Shown one piece after another: positions 55,967 to 64,000 of a DNA stretch of 64,000 bases; the stretch's first letter is position 1, and each line of letters opens with the position of its first letter. The translations under genes were made by a program, and so were the position numbers. The notes below the pieces were generated by a model. The model was not told the DNA's origin, searched no databases, and worked only from the letters and a program-made list of their open reading frames with translations. The stretch covers positions 62,001 to 126,000 of the forward strand of contig NZ_QKZK01000007.1 of assembly GCF_003254275.1 (NCBI RefSeq), read 5' to 3'. The DNA comes from Breznakibacter xylanolyticus. GTDB taxonomy: Bacteria; Bacteroidota; Bacteroidia; Bacteroidales; Marinilabiliaceae.

Positions 55967-57046
55967 TTACTGCAGGCAGAAGTAATGACTGTACATTTGA
56001 GCATCGACATCGGCAAATACCATTAGACTCATGACGTCGTCGAGATGACGAATTGGCCCGTTTTTTTGTCGTAAATCGACAATGGCTTGCGCCCTGTAAT
56101 ACCCCAACAAGGGGTGCTCCTTCATGCGTCTGAGGGAAGCTTGATTGATGTTTAGTGGAGTGATCAGTGAATTATCCACTTTCAGGAATGGCTTGGCCAG
56201 CTCGACAACGGTGGGAGGCATGCCATAAACCTGTAACAATTGATCGAGATGATAAAACCCACCGAGTTTACGTCGAAATTGCACAATACGTCGTGCAAGC
56301 ACAGGACCAATCCCTTTGATAAGGGTTAATTGGGATGTATCAGCAGCATTAACCTCAACGACAAAATTAGTTTCGGAAGTTCTGGCATGACGAGGAGCTA
56401 GAGCGTTGTGAAAAAAATCGCTAACGCACACACCGATATTTTTCAACTCTCCAAGGGTATATGTTTTCTTAAACCAGTGTGTATTGCGGATTTTCATAAC
56501 AGAATCAGCGACTGCATCATCAATACCAAGCGACTTGAGTCGCGCAGCATTCACTCGGTTCAGATCAATTTCAAAATCGTTTCCTTTAGAATAGCCAACA
56601 GCGACAGGCAACCAAGGCTTCCGAGGGATGACGTCAAACACCATTGAATCGGCCAGCCGAGCTACAAACATGGTATCAATCCCGTAAAGCCGCTTCACAT
56701 CAGTGATATTACGAAAGCACCCCCCGGCTTCGAGGTATTTCTTCCAATTAAGAATTGCATTTCGGCTCAGCCCCATCTCCTCTAATTGTTTTATCGAAAC
56801 CGTATTCGGATTAAACCGTTGCAAAACAGCACCAACATGAGACTTCGGTTGTTCAGACGTTGACGTCAACGTACTATCGGATAATGACAATAAAAGCGCT
56901 GCCGTTTCGCGATAGCGCATCTGATTGGGCATGAGCAATACGAGCACGACCATCACCAGGATGACAATAACCATAAAAAAGCAACGCTGTTCCAACCGGG
57001 AAAGCGTCCAAAAATCTCTCCACATAAGGTATAAAGTTTGGTTCAT
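55967..57046 (-). CDS. Membrane-anchored helix-hairpin-helix protein (ComEA-like)
   Basis: 359 residues from the ATG at 57046. One membrane segment at about 22-42 (FFMVIVILVMVVLVLLM), then at least three helix-hairpin-helix units: FNPNTVSIKQLEEMGLS, VEVNAADTSQLTLIKGIGPV (with GIGPVLARRIVQFR) and PLNINQASLRRMKEHPLLG. Such units bind DNA without sequence preference. Related proteins take part in DNA uptake; here the DNA-binding role is likely and the uptake role is inferred. It follows the symporter gene by 41 bases. Confidence 0.85.
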   Translation of the reverse strand: MNQTLYLMWRDFWTLSRLEQRCFFMVIVILVMVVLVLLMPNQMRYRETAALLLSLSDSTLTSTSEQPKSHVGAVLQRFNPNTVSIKQLEEMGLSRNAILNWKKYLEAGGCFRNITDVKRLYGIDTMFVARLADSMVFDVIPRKPWLPVAVGYSKGNDFEIDLNRVNAARLKSLGIDDAVADSVMKIRNTHWFKKTYTLGELKNIGVCVSDFFHNALAPRHARTSETNFVVEVNAADTSQLTLIKGIGPVLARRIVQFRRKLGGFYHLDQLLQVYGMPPTVVELAKPFLKVDNSLITPLNINQASLRRMKEHPLLGYYRAQAIVDLRQKNGPIRHLDDVMSLMVFADVDAQMYSHYFCLQ

Positions 57047-57087
57047 CAATATAAAAAGAAGAATACAAACCCGCAATCAGTAAACAA

Positions 57088-58416
57088 TTATCCCAACCAC
57101 CCAAGCCCGTTTAAAAAGACCAAAGCAATGGCTAACGGGGCAATAAACTTGATTAACCACCAAAAAACAGGAAAAAACTTCATGGTATTTCCCCCGGCTT
57201 CAAGTTCATTCTTAACCACATGACGTTGAAGCACCCAAACCACAAACAAAACGATAAACATCCCTCCCACTGGCAATAAAATATTAGAAGAGAGAAACTC
57301 GAGTACCGAAAAAAAGGCCGCATATTTGACACAAAAAACCGACATGACAGTCATAACCACTGCAGCGACAAGGGTTGCCACACGCCGTTTCATTTGTAGC
57401 TCCTCAGTAAAATAGGCAACCACGACTTCGAGCAATGAAAATGTTGAGGTGAGTGCAGCAATACTCAGAAGCAGAAAAAATAGCGAGGCAAACAAAAAAC
57501 CACCGCCCATTTTTGCAAAAATGTTGGGTAAAGTCACAAACACCAATCCGGGTCCTGCATCGGGCTTGAGTCCAAAAGCAAATACAGCAGGGAAGATAAC
57601 CAAGCTAGAAAGGACAGCCACCAACGTATCGACCGAGGTTACGGAAATAGCTGTATTTCCCAAACGCTCTTTTTTACTGATATAGGAGCCATAAGTTGCC
57701 ATCACCCCCATTCCTATACTCATACTAAAAAAAACCTGCCCCAAAGCTACCATGACGGTTTTGGCCGTCATTTTGCTGAAATCGGGTTTAAAAAGAAATT
57801 CGACACCCGCCCAAGCCCCATCAAGAGACAAAGAACGAAACATGAGAAAGACAATAATCACAAACAAAAGGGGCATCAAAAACTTAGAATATTTTTCAAT
57901 TCCCCCTTTAACGCCTCCCATCACAATAATGACATTTAAAGCCATAAATAAAAGCGTCCATAGGACGGGACGATAAAAATCGGTCGTGAAATGAAGGTAA
58001 TAATCGTTTAACTGCTCGACCGAAAGCCCTTCGAGGGAACGGGTCATCGAGGCGTAAAAATATTCGATGGTCCAAGCACCCACCACACTGTAAAAAGCCA
58101 TAATCACAAAAGCAGCTCCCACGCCCATCACCCCAACAAGGAACCAAGGACGTCCGGGCGTAAGAAAATGAAAGGCTCCGATGACATTTTTACGCGACAA
58201 ACGTCCAATCAACATTTCGGACATCATAATAGGAATGCCAATAAGAAGAGCGATGAATAAATAAAGTAACAAAAAAGCAGCCCCGCCATTCTCGCCCAGC
58301 AAGTAAGGAAATCGCCAAATATTCCCTAACCCGACAGCCGAACCGGCCGCTGCGGCAATCACGCCAAAGCGGCTTGAAAAACTTTCTCTCTCGAGACCCG
58401 AAGATTTTTTTTGCAT
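57088..58416 (-). CDS. Sodium:neurotransmitter symporter family protein
   Basis: 442 residues from the ATG at 58416; the longer frame upstream is not used. About 11-12 membrane helices are seen. RFGVIAAAAGSAVGLGNIWRFPYLLGENGGAAF is split here by position 16-50 and is the family mark of the first helix, where the sodium and substrate sites lie. Later helices show SMSIGMGVMATYGSYI. The substrate is probably an amino acid; the exact one is unknown. Divergent from fba. Confidence 0.93.
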   Translation of the reverse strand: MQKKSSGLERESFSSRFGVIAAAAGSAVGLGNIWRFPYLLGENGGAAFLLLYLFIALLIGIPIMMSEMLIGRLSRKNVIGAFHFLTPGRPWFLVGVMGVGAAFVIMAFYSVVGAWTIEYFYASMTRSLEGLSVEQLNDYYLHFTTDFYRPVLWTLLFMALNVIIVMGGVKGGIEKYSKFLMPLLFVIIVFLMFRSLSLDGAWAGVEFLFKPDFSKMTAKTVMVALGQVFFSMSIGMGVMATYGSYISKKERLGNTAISVTSVDTLVAVLSSLVIFPAVFAFGLKPDAGPGLVFVTLPNIFAKMGGGFLFASLFFLLLSIAALTSTFSLLEVVVAYFTEELQMKRRVATLVAAVVMTVMSVFCVKYAAFFSVLEFLSSNILLPVGGMFIVLFVVWVLQRHVVKNELEAGGNTMKFFPVFWWLIKFIAPLAIALVFLNGLGWLG

Positions 58417-58576
58417 ATAGAGTGTTTTGCAATGAACAGAAATGAATGTAGAATGGTTTAATGCATGAGAGTAATCATCTCCCCCCAACACACATGCACC
58501 TCAATCTGAAAAATTCCTACGCAAAGTTAAATGATCCTTACAAAAAGGCAATTTACCTTTTGAATTATAGTAAAAA

Positions 58577-58607
58577 TTGTAAAAGTTCTTTGCAATCATT
58601 ATTTTTG
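58577..58607 (+). promoter_or_regulatory. Promoter of the aldolase gene
   Basis: TTG (58577-58579), 20 bases, then TATTTTTG (58600-58607), a good match to the Bacteroidota consensus. The start codon is at 58671. Confidence 0.6.
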
Positions 58608-58670
58608 GGGCGGATTTCCCGAATGAGAAGTCAATGCAATTGAATTACACAAACATAAACAATTAAACAA

Positions 58671-59666
58671 ATGGCTGTTAATTACAAAGAATTGGGCCTG
58701 GTAAACACGAAAGAACTGTTTGCCAAAGCAATTGCCGGTGGCTATGCCATCCCGGCTTACAACTTCAATAACCTGGAGCAGCTTCAGGCAATTTTGCAAG
58801 CATGCGTTGCAACCAAATCGCCCGTTATCCTCCAGGTCTCTTCGGGTGCCCGCAAATATGCCAACGCAACCCTTTTGCGCAACATGGCTAAAGGTGCTAC
58901 CGAATATGTGAAAGAATTGGGTTATGATATTCCGGTTGTATTACACTTAGATCATGGCGACAGCTTTGAAATTTGTAAAGAATGTATCGACAATGGTTTT
59001 TCATCGGTGATGATTGATGGTTCACACCACTCATACGAAGAAAACATTGCCCTTACCAAAAAAGTAGTTGAGTACGCACACGCACACGGTGTAACCGTAG
59101 AAGGTGAATTGGGTGTATTGGCAGGAGTAGAAGACGACGTGGTTGCAGAGCACTCAACCTACACACGTCCCGAAGAAGTAGAAGACTTTGTGAAACGCAC
59201 CGGCGTGGATTCACTGGCTATTTCAATCGGCACATCACACGGAGCGCACAAATTTACGCCAGCACAATGTACTCGTAACGCTGAAGGCGTGTTGGTTCCT
59301 CCCCCGCTGAAATTCGAAATCCTGGATGAAATTGAAAAACGAATTCCCGGATTCCCCATCGTTCTTCACGGAGCTTCTTCAGTTCCTCAAGAGCATGTTG
59401 CAACCATCAACAAATTCGGTGGTGCGATGAAAGAAGCAGTAGGTATTCCAGAAGAGCAACTGCGTCGTGCAGCGAAATCGGCTGTATGCAAAATCAACAT
59501 CGACTCAGACGGACGTTTGGCCATGACTGCTGCCATCCGCAAAGTATTGGCTGAAAACCCAGGCGAATTTGACCCTCGCAAATATTTGGGTCCTGCACGT
59601 GACGTGTTGAAAGCACTTTACATGCACAAGAACGAAAACGTATTGGGTTCTGCAGGAAAAGCATAA
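58671..59666 (+). CDS. fba: Fructose-bisphosphate aldolase, class II
   Basis: 331 residues. Zinc-dependent cleavage of fructose-1,6-bisphosphate to the two triose phosphates. The zinc and catalytic residues are in VLHLDHGDSFE (Asp94, His95) and further His residues follow in DGSHHSYEENI and IGTSHGAHKF. The Gly-rich C-terminal loop of the phosphate site is KINIDSDGRLAMT. A strong terminator follows. Confidence 0.98.
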   Translation: MAVNYKELGLVNTKELFAKAIAGGYAIPAYNFNNLEQLQAILQACVATKSPVILQVSSGARKYANATLLRNMAKGATEYVKELGYDIPVVLHLDHGDSFEICKECIDNGFSSVMIDGSHHSYEENIALTKKVVEYAHAHGVTVEGELGVLAGVEDDVVAEHSTYTRPEEVEDFVKRTGVDSLAISIGTSHGAHKFTPAQCTRNAEGVLVPPPLKFEILDEIEKRIPGFPIVLHGASSVPQEHVATINKFGGAMKEAVGIPEEQLRRAAKSAVCKINIDSDGRLAMTAAIRKVLAENPGEFDPRKYLGPARDVLKALYMHKNENVLGSAGKA

Positions 59667-59689
59667 TCGAATCACGATTTTACCACTAT

Positions 59690-59721
59690 AAAAAAGGCTG
59701 CCCTATCCGGCAGCCTTTTTT
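59690..59721 (+). terminator. Terminator after the aldolase gene
   Basis: AAAAAAGGCTGCC (59690-59702) pairs with GGCAGCCTTTTTT (59709-59721), 6-base loop. It faces the convergent tamL gene and can serve both. Confidence 0.9.
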
Positions 59722-59750
59722 CATCCCCCAAGGGATGGATAATTCGTTCA

Positions 59751-62063
59751 TCAAAACGGATAACCAATGGCAAAGTTAAAGGTCAAATCGTTCCAACCAA
59801 ACGGCTGATTGGCCAGCACCCAGCGTTTCCCAACAGGCTGTATGGGATCCCGAGCCTTAACTCCGGCATCCATCCGAAAAAGAAAATAATTAAAATCCAA
59901 CCGAATGCCGGCTCCAACACCAATTGCAATCTCTTTATAAAACTCATCAAATTCAAACAGCCCCCCCGGCAAACTGGCATCCGAACGAATTCCCCAAATA
60001 TTACCGGCGTCGGCAAACAAAGCACCTTCGAGCACCCAAAACATTTTAAAACGATATTCGGCATTCAGTTCTAATTTGATATCGGCCGTTTGATTATAAA
60101 AAGCAGAAACAGTATCGACAAAAGTTCCCGGCCCCACCCCACGCACCGGCCAAGCCCGAAGGCTGTTGGCTCCACCTGAGAAATACCTTTTTTCAAAAGG
60201 GAGCACTTTGGTGTTACCATAAGGGTATCCGACCCCTGCAAACAGGCGATAAGCAAAAGTATTGGCCCGGTTGATGGCATGATGATAACGCACGTCCACA
60301 TCACCCTTGACATACTGCGAGAACTGAATATCCATCACCCGGTAATGACCATTTTCATCAGGTTTTTCCCATAGCGAAACCAACGAGCGAAGGAAATTGC
60401 CGGCACCTTCCATATTAATGCGAGCAAACCAATATTCGGTTTGACGAGTTCGGGACTGATTATTGAACTGAAAAGCATAGGATGAATTGAGGATAAAGTG
60501 ATCTTCGTAGCTATACCTCAAAAAAGTGCCACTGATATATTTCCAAAAATCATCGTTGACATAAGGCAACCACACCAAGTTAAACTCAGCAGGATTAAAG
60601 GTATGGGTCACATAGCGCGATGAACGCCAATTATAGCCATATCTCAAATTCGCAATGGTACGGGTATAATCAGGACGATGCTGATAACTATATACAGCCT
60701 GAATATTGGTTTTAGGTGTAAACCGTTTACGAAATCCCTCAAACTCAAAAGGCAACCAAAACTTGGGCACTTCCAGTCCAACTTCCACACCATATTCAGA
60801 AGTATTGAACACATCGGTGGTATTGCGCACAAATTGACGCTCCTGCGACATTCGAAAACCGACATCCAGCACTTCGGCACCCCGCCACAAATTGCGATGC
60901 TGATATCGCAAGTTACCTCCAGCCCCCAAGTTACCCGAAGAATTAGTCCCTTCAACCTCCACCGAGAATACTTGTTTACGCGCAGGCACCATTTGAATGT
61001 AACAATCGAGCCACCCATTTTCGTCATCCGGAGTCGTTACATCCTTATATCGAATGTCGACATATCGGAAATAAGCCAATCCCGAGAGCAACATCTGCGT
61101 TCGATCGGCATAAAAGGCATTAAACCGCTCCCCCGGAGACAAATAGCTGGAGCTAATCAATACCGTAGGATGAACCTCAATATTTTTTTCAAACAGAAAC
61201 ACATTCCCCTCATAGGACAACGTATCAAATCCCTGAAAGCCACCTTCAAGCAAAGCCCGCTGAGGGGTTTCACTAATGATGTAATACACATTGCGGTAAT
61301 AATAGCGACGATGCGTCCCATTAGGATTGGATGCACCATCGGGCAATGGACAAGAAAGAATGAGGGAATCGACGACAGCATACCTTCCCAGTGCACTATC
61401 GACAGAGAACGAGATGTAATCTTTATTAAACGCGTAATAGCCCTGGTTTCGCAACCGCGAGGTAATGCGATCGCGTTCTTCATCGTGCAACGCGGCATCA
61501 AACGGTCGGCCGCGCCTTAACAACGAACGGGAAGTATCGGCCAACACATAGGCACGCATCGAATCGTCATCCACGCGGTAGCCCATTTGGTCGATGCGAT
61601 AACGCCGGGAGGGGTGAATGGTATACACCACCTTCACCTTTTTCTTTCCGGTTGGGATAACGGTATCGGTCACCAATGCGGTGAAAAAGCCCTTGGAGTG
61701 CATCAGGCGTTGTAACTGGTCGCGCGACATTCGGGTCAGGACTTCGTCATATAACACCGGCTCCTCACCAATGCGGCGCAACACCTTATTGACCCATTTG
61801 GATGTATCGGCACCCGAAAGGTTATAAATGCCCAGATGAGCCTTCCAAAAACCCAATATTTTCACATTTTCACGCTGACGCAGATAACTTTTCATCTCCA
61901 GCATGGAGATATCACGAATGGGAGAATGAATCATTGTGCGTGCCAGCATCTGCTCACCATCGGGCACATAACGAGTGGTACGGCATCCTGACAAAAGAGA
62001 GACCCCTACCACAATCAGTACTAACCAAAAGCCGTTGGAAAAACAGAAAAAACGATATCGCAC
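59751..62063 (-). CDS. TamL, lipidated BamA/TamA-family outer-membrane protein
   Basis: 770 residues. GTG start at 62063 (no ATG fits in frame between the previous TAA and the signal peptide). The lipobox VSLLSGC makes it a lipoprotein, as in the TamL type of Bacteroidota. POTRA-like domains lie between residues 30 and 400, and the C-terminal barrel shows the family ending (FAIGYPF) with FSGGANSLRAWPVRGVGPGT, the loop that corresponds to the conserved VRGY-type motif. It should work with TamB, whose gene is not seen here. Divergent from the RNA methyltransferase gene. Confidence 0.92.
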   Translation of the reverse strand: MRYRFFCFSNGFWLVLIVVGVSLLSGCRTTRYVPDGEQMLARTMIHSPIRDISMLEMKSYLRQRENVKILGFWKAHLGIYNLSGADTSKWVNKVLRRIGEEPVLYDEVLTRMSRDQLQRLMHSKGFFTALVTDTVIPTGKKKVKVVYTIHPSRRYRIDQMGYRVDDDSMRAYVLADTSRSLLRRGRPFDAALHDEERDRITSRLRNQGYYAFNKDYISFSVDSALGRYAVVDSLILSCPLPDGASNPNGTHRRYYYRNVYYIISETPQRALLEGGFQGFDTLSYEGNVFLFEKNIEVHPTVLISSSYLSPGERFNAFYADRTQMLLSGLAYFRYVDIRYKDVTTPDDENGWLDCYIQMVPARKQVFSVEVEGTNSSGNLGAGGNLRYQHRNLWRGAEVLDVGFRMSQERQFVRNTTDVFNTSEYGVEVGLEVPKFWLPFEFEGFRKRFTPKTNIQAVYSYQHRPDYTRTIANLRYGYNWRSSRYVTHTFNPAEFNLVWLPYVNDDFWKYISGTFLRYSYEDHFILNSSYAFQFNNQSRTRQTEYWFARINMEGAGNFLRSLVSLWEKPDENGHYRVMDIQFSQYVKGDVDVRYHHAINRANTFAYRLFAGVGYPYGNTKVLPFEKRYFSGGANSLRAWPVRGVGPGTFVDTVSAFYNQTADIKLELNAEYRFKMFWVLEGALFADAGNIWGIRSDASLPGGLFEFDEFYKEIAIGVGAGIRLDFNYFLFRMDAGVKARDPIQPVGKRWVLANQPFGWNDLTFNFAIGYPF

Positions 62064-62132
62064 AACGAAGAACTCTACTTGTTACCCTTCAAACGGAAAG
62101 CGTGTAAAGATATTGAAATCCATTTAATAAAT

Positions 62133-62140
62133 TATTTTTG
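62133..62140 (+). promoter_or_regulatory. Possible -7 element for the RNA methyltransferase gene
   Basis: TATTTTTG fits TAnnTTTG, 19 bases before the ATG at 62159. A TTG at 62113-62115 is 17 bases upstream, slightly closer than usual. Confidence 0.45.
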
Positions 62141-62158
62141 CACCCAAATGAATTTGGG

Positions 62159-62923
62159 ATGCTAAGCAAGAACAAGATTAAACTCATCAACTCACTCACC
62201 CACTCGAAATATCGACAACAGGAAGGGCTTTACATTGCCGAAGGCACTAAACTGACCGAGACGTTGCTGGATGCGCAACGCCCCATTGCCACCATTATTG
62301 CGACACCACAATGGTTGTCAGCACACACACTCCCCCCTTCCATCGAAATAGTGGAAGCAGATGAGAGTGAAATGAAAAAAATCACCCAACTGAGCACCCC
62401 CTCCCCGGTGATGGCACTGGCTCGAATCCCAACCAACCAGTCCACGCCCAACACGCCCGAAGGACAACTATGGCTGGGGCTCGACAACATTCGCGACCCG
62501 GGCAATATGGGCACCATCATCCGTTTGGCACAATGGTTTGGCATCGATGCCATTATATGCAACAAAGGAACTGTGGACTGCTACAACCCCAAAGTGGTGC
62601 AGGCCACCATGGGTGCCATCGCACATGTCAACATCCACTACACGGCACTCAACGCGTTTATTGCCACACATCAATCGGAACAATGGCCCGTGTATGGTAC
62701 TTTTTTAGAAGGGAGAAATCTGTTTCAAGAGTCGCTCTCAGCCAGTGGCATGATTGTGCTGGGCAACGAAGGACAAGGCATCAGCGATGAAGTCGCCAAA
62801 GAAATCAACAAAAAAATCCTCATCCCCGACTTTTCCGGAGAAGGCCAAAAACCGGAATCCCTCAATGTTTCGGTGGCAGCAGCCATCGTGTGTGCCGAAT
62901 TTCGGCGCAGAACACTTGGCTAA
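62159..62923 (+). CDS. TrmH/SpoU-family RNA methyltransferase
   Basis: 254 residues from the ATG at 62159. The N-terminal substrate-binding domain (LSKNKIKLINSLTHSKYRQQEGLYIAEG) and the SPOUT knot are clear: LDNIRDPGNMGTIIRLAQW, VLGNEGQGIS and the C-terminal LNVSVAAAIVCAEFRRR. It methylates 2'-O of rRNA or tRNA; the target is not known. Its stop codon overlaps the end of the oxidoreductase gene by 4 bases on the other strand. Confidence 0.93.
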   Translation: MLSKNKIKLINSLTHSKYRQQEGLYIAEGTKLTETLLDAQRPIATIIATPQWLSAHTLPPSIEIVEADESEMKKITQLSTPSPVMALARIPTNQSTPNTPEGQLWLGLDNIRDPGNMGTIIRLAQWFGIDAIICNKGTVDCYNPKVVQATMGAIAHVNIHYTALNAFIATHQSEQWPVYGTFLEGRNLFQESLSASGMIVLGNEGQGISDEVAKEINKKILIPDFSGEGQKPESLNVSVAAAIVCAEFRRRTLG

Positions 62924-63999
62924 GCTTCGGAGATCTCTTTATGAAAGATGATGGCCGCCAAACGTTCGGCACACTTTTCACCATCGATGGCACTCGATGC
63001 TATGCCCCCCGCATAACCGGCACCTTCACCACAAGGAAACAGACCGTTGACATGGATGTGCTGCAATGTATCGGCATTGCGGGGAATGCGTACCGGAGCA
63101 GAAGTGCGGCTTTCGGTACCCACCACAAGGGCATCGTTGGTCAAAAAACCATCGGCCCACTTGCCAAATTGCTTGAACCCGTCGCGCAGGCGGAGCGCCA
63201 TGTTATCGGGCAAAATGAAGTGCAAGGGCGATGCAACCAACCCGGGCACGTATGAGCAATCGGGCAAATCGAACGAGAGACGCCCTTTTACAAAATCACC
63301 CAGACGTTGAGCCGGCGCAATGACCCCGTTTCCACCATTGATATAGCACAACCGCTCAACGTGTTGCTGAAACATCAATCCGCCCATAACCCCATGATTT
63401 TGGAACTCACCAATATCCTCGGGACGAATTTCGACCACCATGCCCGAATTGGCAAAAGGCGAATTACGACGCGAAGCCGACATACCATTGACCACCATTT
63501 CGTCGGGACCGGTCATGGCCGGCACGATGAAACCGCCCGGGCACATGCAAAACGAATAAACCCCGCGCTCCTGCACCTGAGTGGTAAAACTGTAGCTGGC
63601 AGCCGGCAAATAAGAGCCACGCCCCTGATTGGTATGATATTGAATATTGTCGATCAATTCCTGCGGATGCTCCACCCTCACGCCCATGGCCCACGTTTTA
63701 GCCTCCAGAGCCACCCCTTTGCGGTGAAGCAGATGGTACACATCGCGAGCCGAATGACCGGTAGCCAGGATAACGGCCTGTGCCTCGATGCGGTCGCCGG
63801 TTGCGGTTACCACCCCTTGCACGGTATTGTCATCGATGAGTAAATCATCCATCCGGGTGTTGAACAAAACCTGTCCTCCGGCATCAAGAATGGTTTGCCG
63901 GATGTTTTTAATCACGGCAGGTAATTTATCCGTTCCCACGTGAGGATGGGTGTCCACAAGGATGTCGCCATCGGCACCATGAAAACAAAGCACCTGCAA
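62920..63999 (-). CDS. FAD-dependent oxidoreductase, C-terminal part (5' end outside window)
   Basis: 359 residues are visible and the frame runs into the window edge. The FAD-binding domain in this part is seen as EAQAVILATGHSARDVY, and the C-terminal GLFPCGEGAGYAGGIASSAIDGEK is the ending of a family of uncharacterised NAD(P)/FAD proteins. It has a YSFCMCPGGFIVPAM stretch typical of that family. Substrate unknown. The N-terminal nucleotide-binding motif GxGxxG is outside the window. Confidence 0.85.
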   Translation of the reverse strand: MQVLCFHGADGDILVDTHPHVGTDKLPAVIKNIRQTILDAGGQVLFNTRMDDLLIDDNTVQGVVTATGDRIEAQAVILATGHSARDVYHLLHRKGVALEAKTWAMGVRVEHPQELIDNIQYHTNQGRGSYLPAASYSFTTQVQERGVYSFCMCPGGFIVPAMTGPDEMVVNGMSASRRNSPFANSGMVVEIRPEDIGEFQNHGVMGGLMFQQHVERLCYINGGNGVIAPAQRLGDFVKGRLSFDLPDCSYVPGLVASPLHFILPDNMALRLRDGFKQFGKWADGFLTNDALVVGTESRTSAPVRIPRNADTLQHIHVNGLFPCGEGAGYAGGIASSAIDGEKCAERLAAIIFHKEISEA

Positions 64000-64000
64000 A

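Overview
The window comes from the chromosome of a member of the Bacteroidota, most likely of the order Bacteroidales. The evidence is a protein with a type IX secretion sorting tail, a TonB-receptor-like barrel with a carboxypeptidase-regulatory domain, lipidated TamL, DUF2264 and DUF1343 proteins, promoters of the TTTG-N19-TAnnTTTG kind, and the order tRNA-Tyr, tRNA-Gly, tuf, tRNA-Trp, secE, nusG, rplK, rplA, rplJ, rplL, rpoB, rpoC. No species can be named from sequence alone.

Bases 1-16360 are the right part of an integrated siphovirus. From left to right it carries a scaffold-like gene cut by the window edge, a decoration-like protein, an E-type major capsid protein, four small connector or tail-completion genes, the tail tube, a membrane coiled-coil protein with an amidase endolysin, a tail assembly chaperone pair with a T9 slippery run for -1 frameshifting, the tape measure, a distal tail protein, a very large tail-tip/receptor-binding protein, two unknown small genes and a probable unimolecular spanin. 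The prophage ends in the 3' half of a tRNA-Thr(CGU) gene, which is the attachment site; the integrase must lie outside the window to the left.

Bases 16364-22926 hold the host heme genes hemA-hemC-hemD-hemB-hemE on the minus strand and a secreted SGNH hydrolase. Bases 23086-29548 (plus strand) hold an OmpA-domain protein with a beta-propeller-like region, a tightly linked unknown secreted protein, and a DUF2264 protein. Bases 29558-31768 are a type II restriction-modification cassette bracketed by two copies of a palindromic repeat; its methyltransferase has an N-terminal helix-turn-helix.

Bases 31856-41020 are an envelope and accessory stretch: a large outer-membrane barrel, a type IX cargo protein with an apparently non-ATG start, a repeat-rich gap with a 41-bp tandem array and the remains of an N-carbamoylputrescine amidase gene, a small SRPBCC protein, a GH3 beta-N-acetylhexosaminidase next to an exo-N-acetylmuramidase of the NamZ type, and DUF3467. 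Bases 41080-55802 are the transcription-translation superoperon (rpoC leftwards from tRNA-Tyr) with hpf, xerC and rpsU upstream. Several long hairpins sit at gene borders in this operon, and two of them are perfect only as minus-strand RNA because each contains one G-U pair. Bases 55967-63999 carry a helix-hairpin-helix protein, an SNF-family symporter, fructose-bisphosphate aldolase, TamL, a SpoU-type RNA methyltransferase and the C-terminal part of an FAD-dependent oxidoreductase.

No wholly new defence or mobile system could be proven from the sequence. The best candidates for something undescribed are the OmpA/propeller protein pair at 23086-27321 and the hairpin series in the rpoBC operon.
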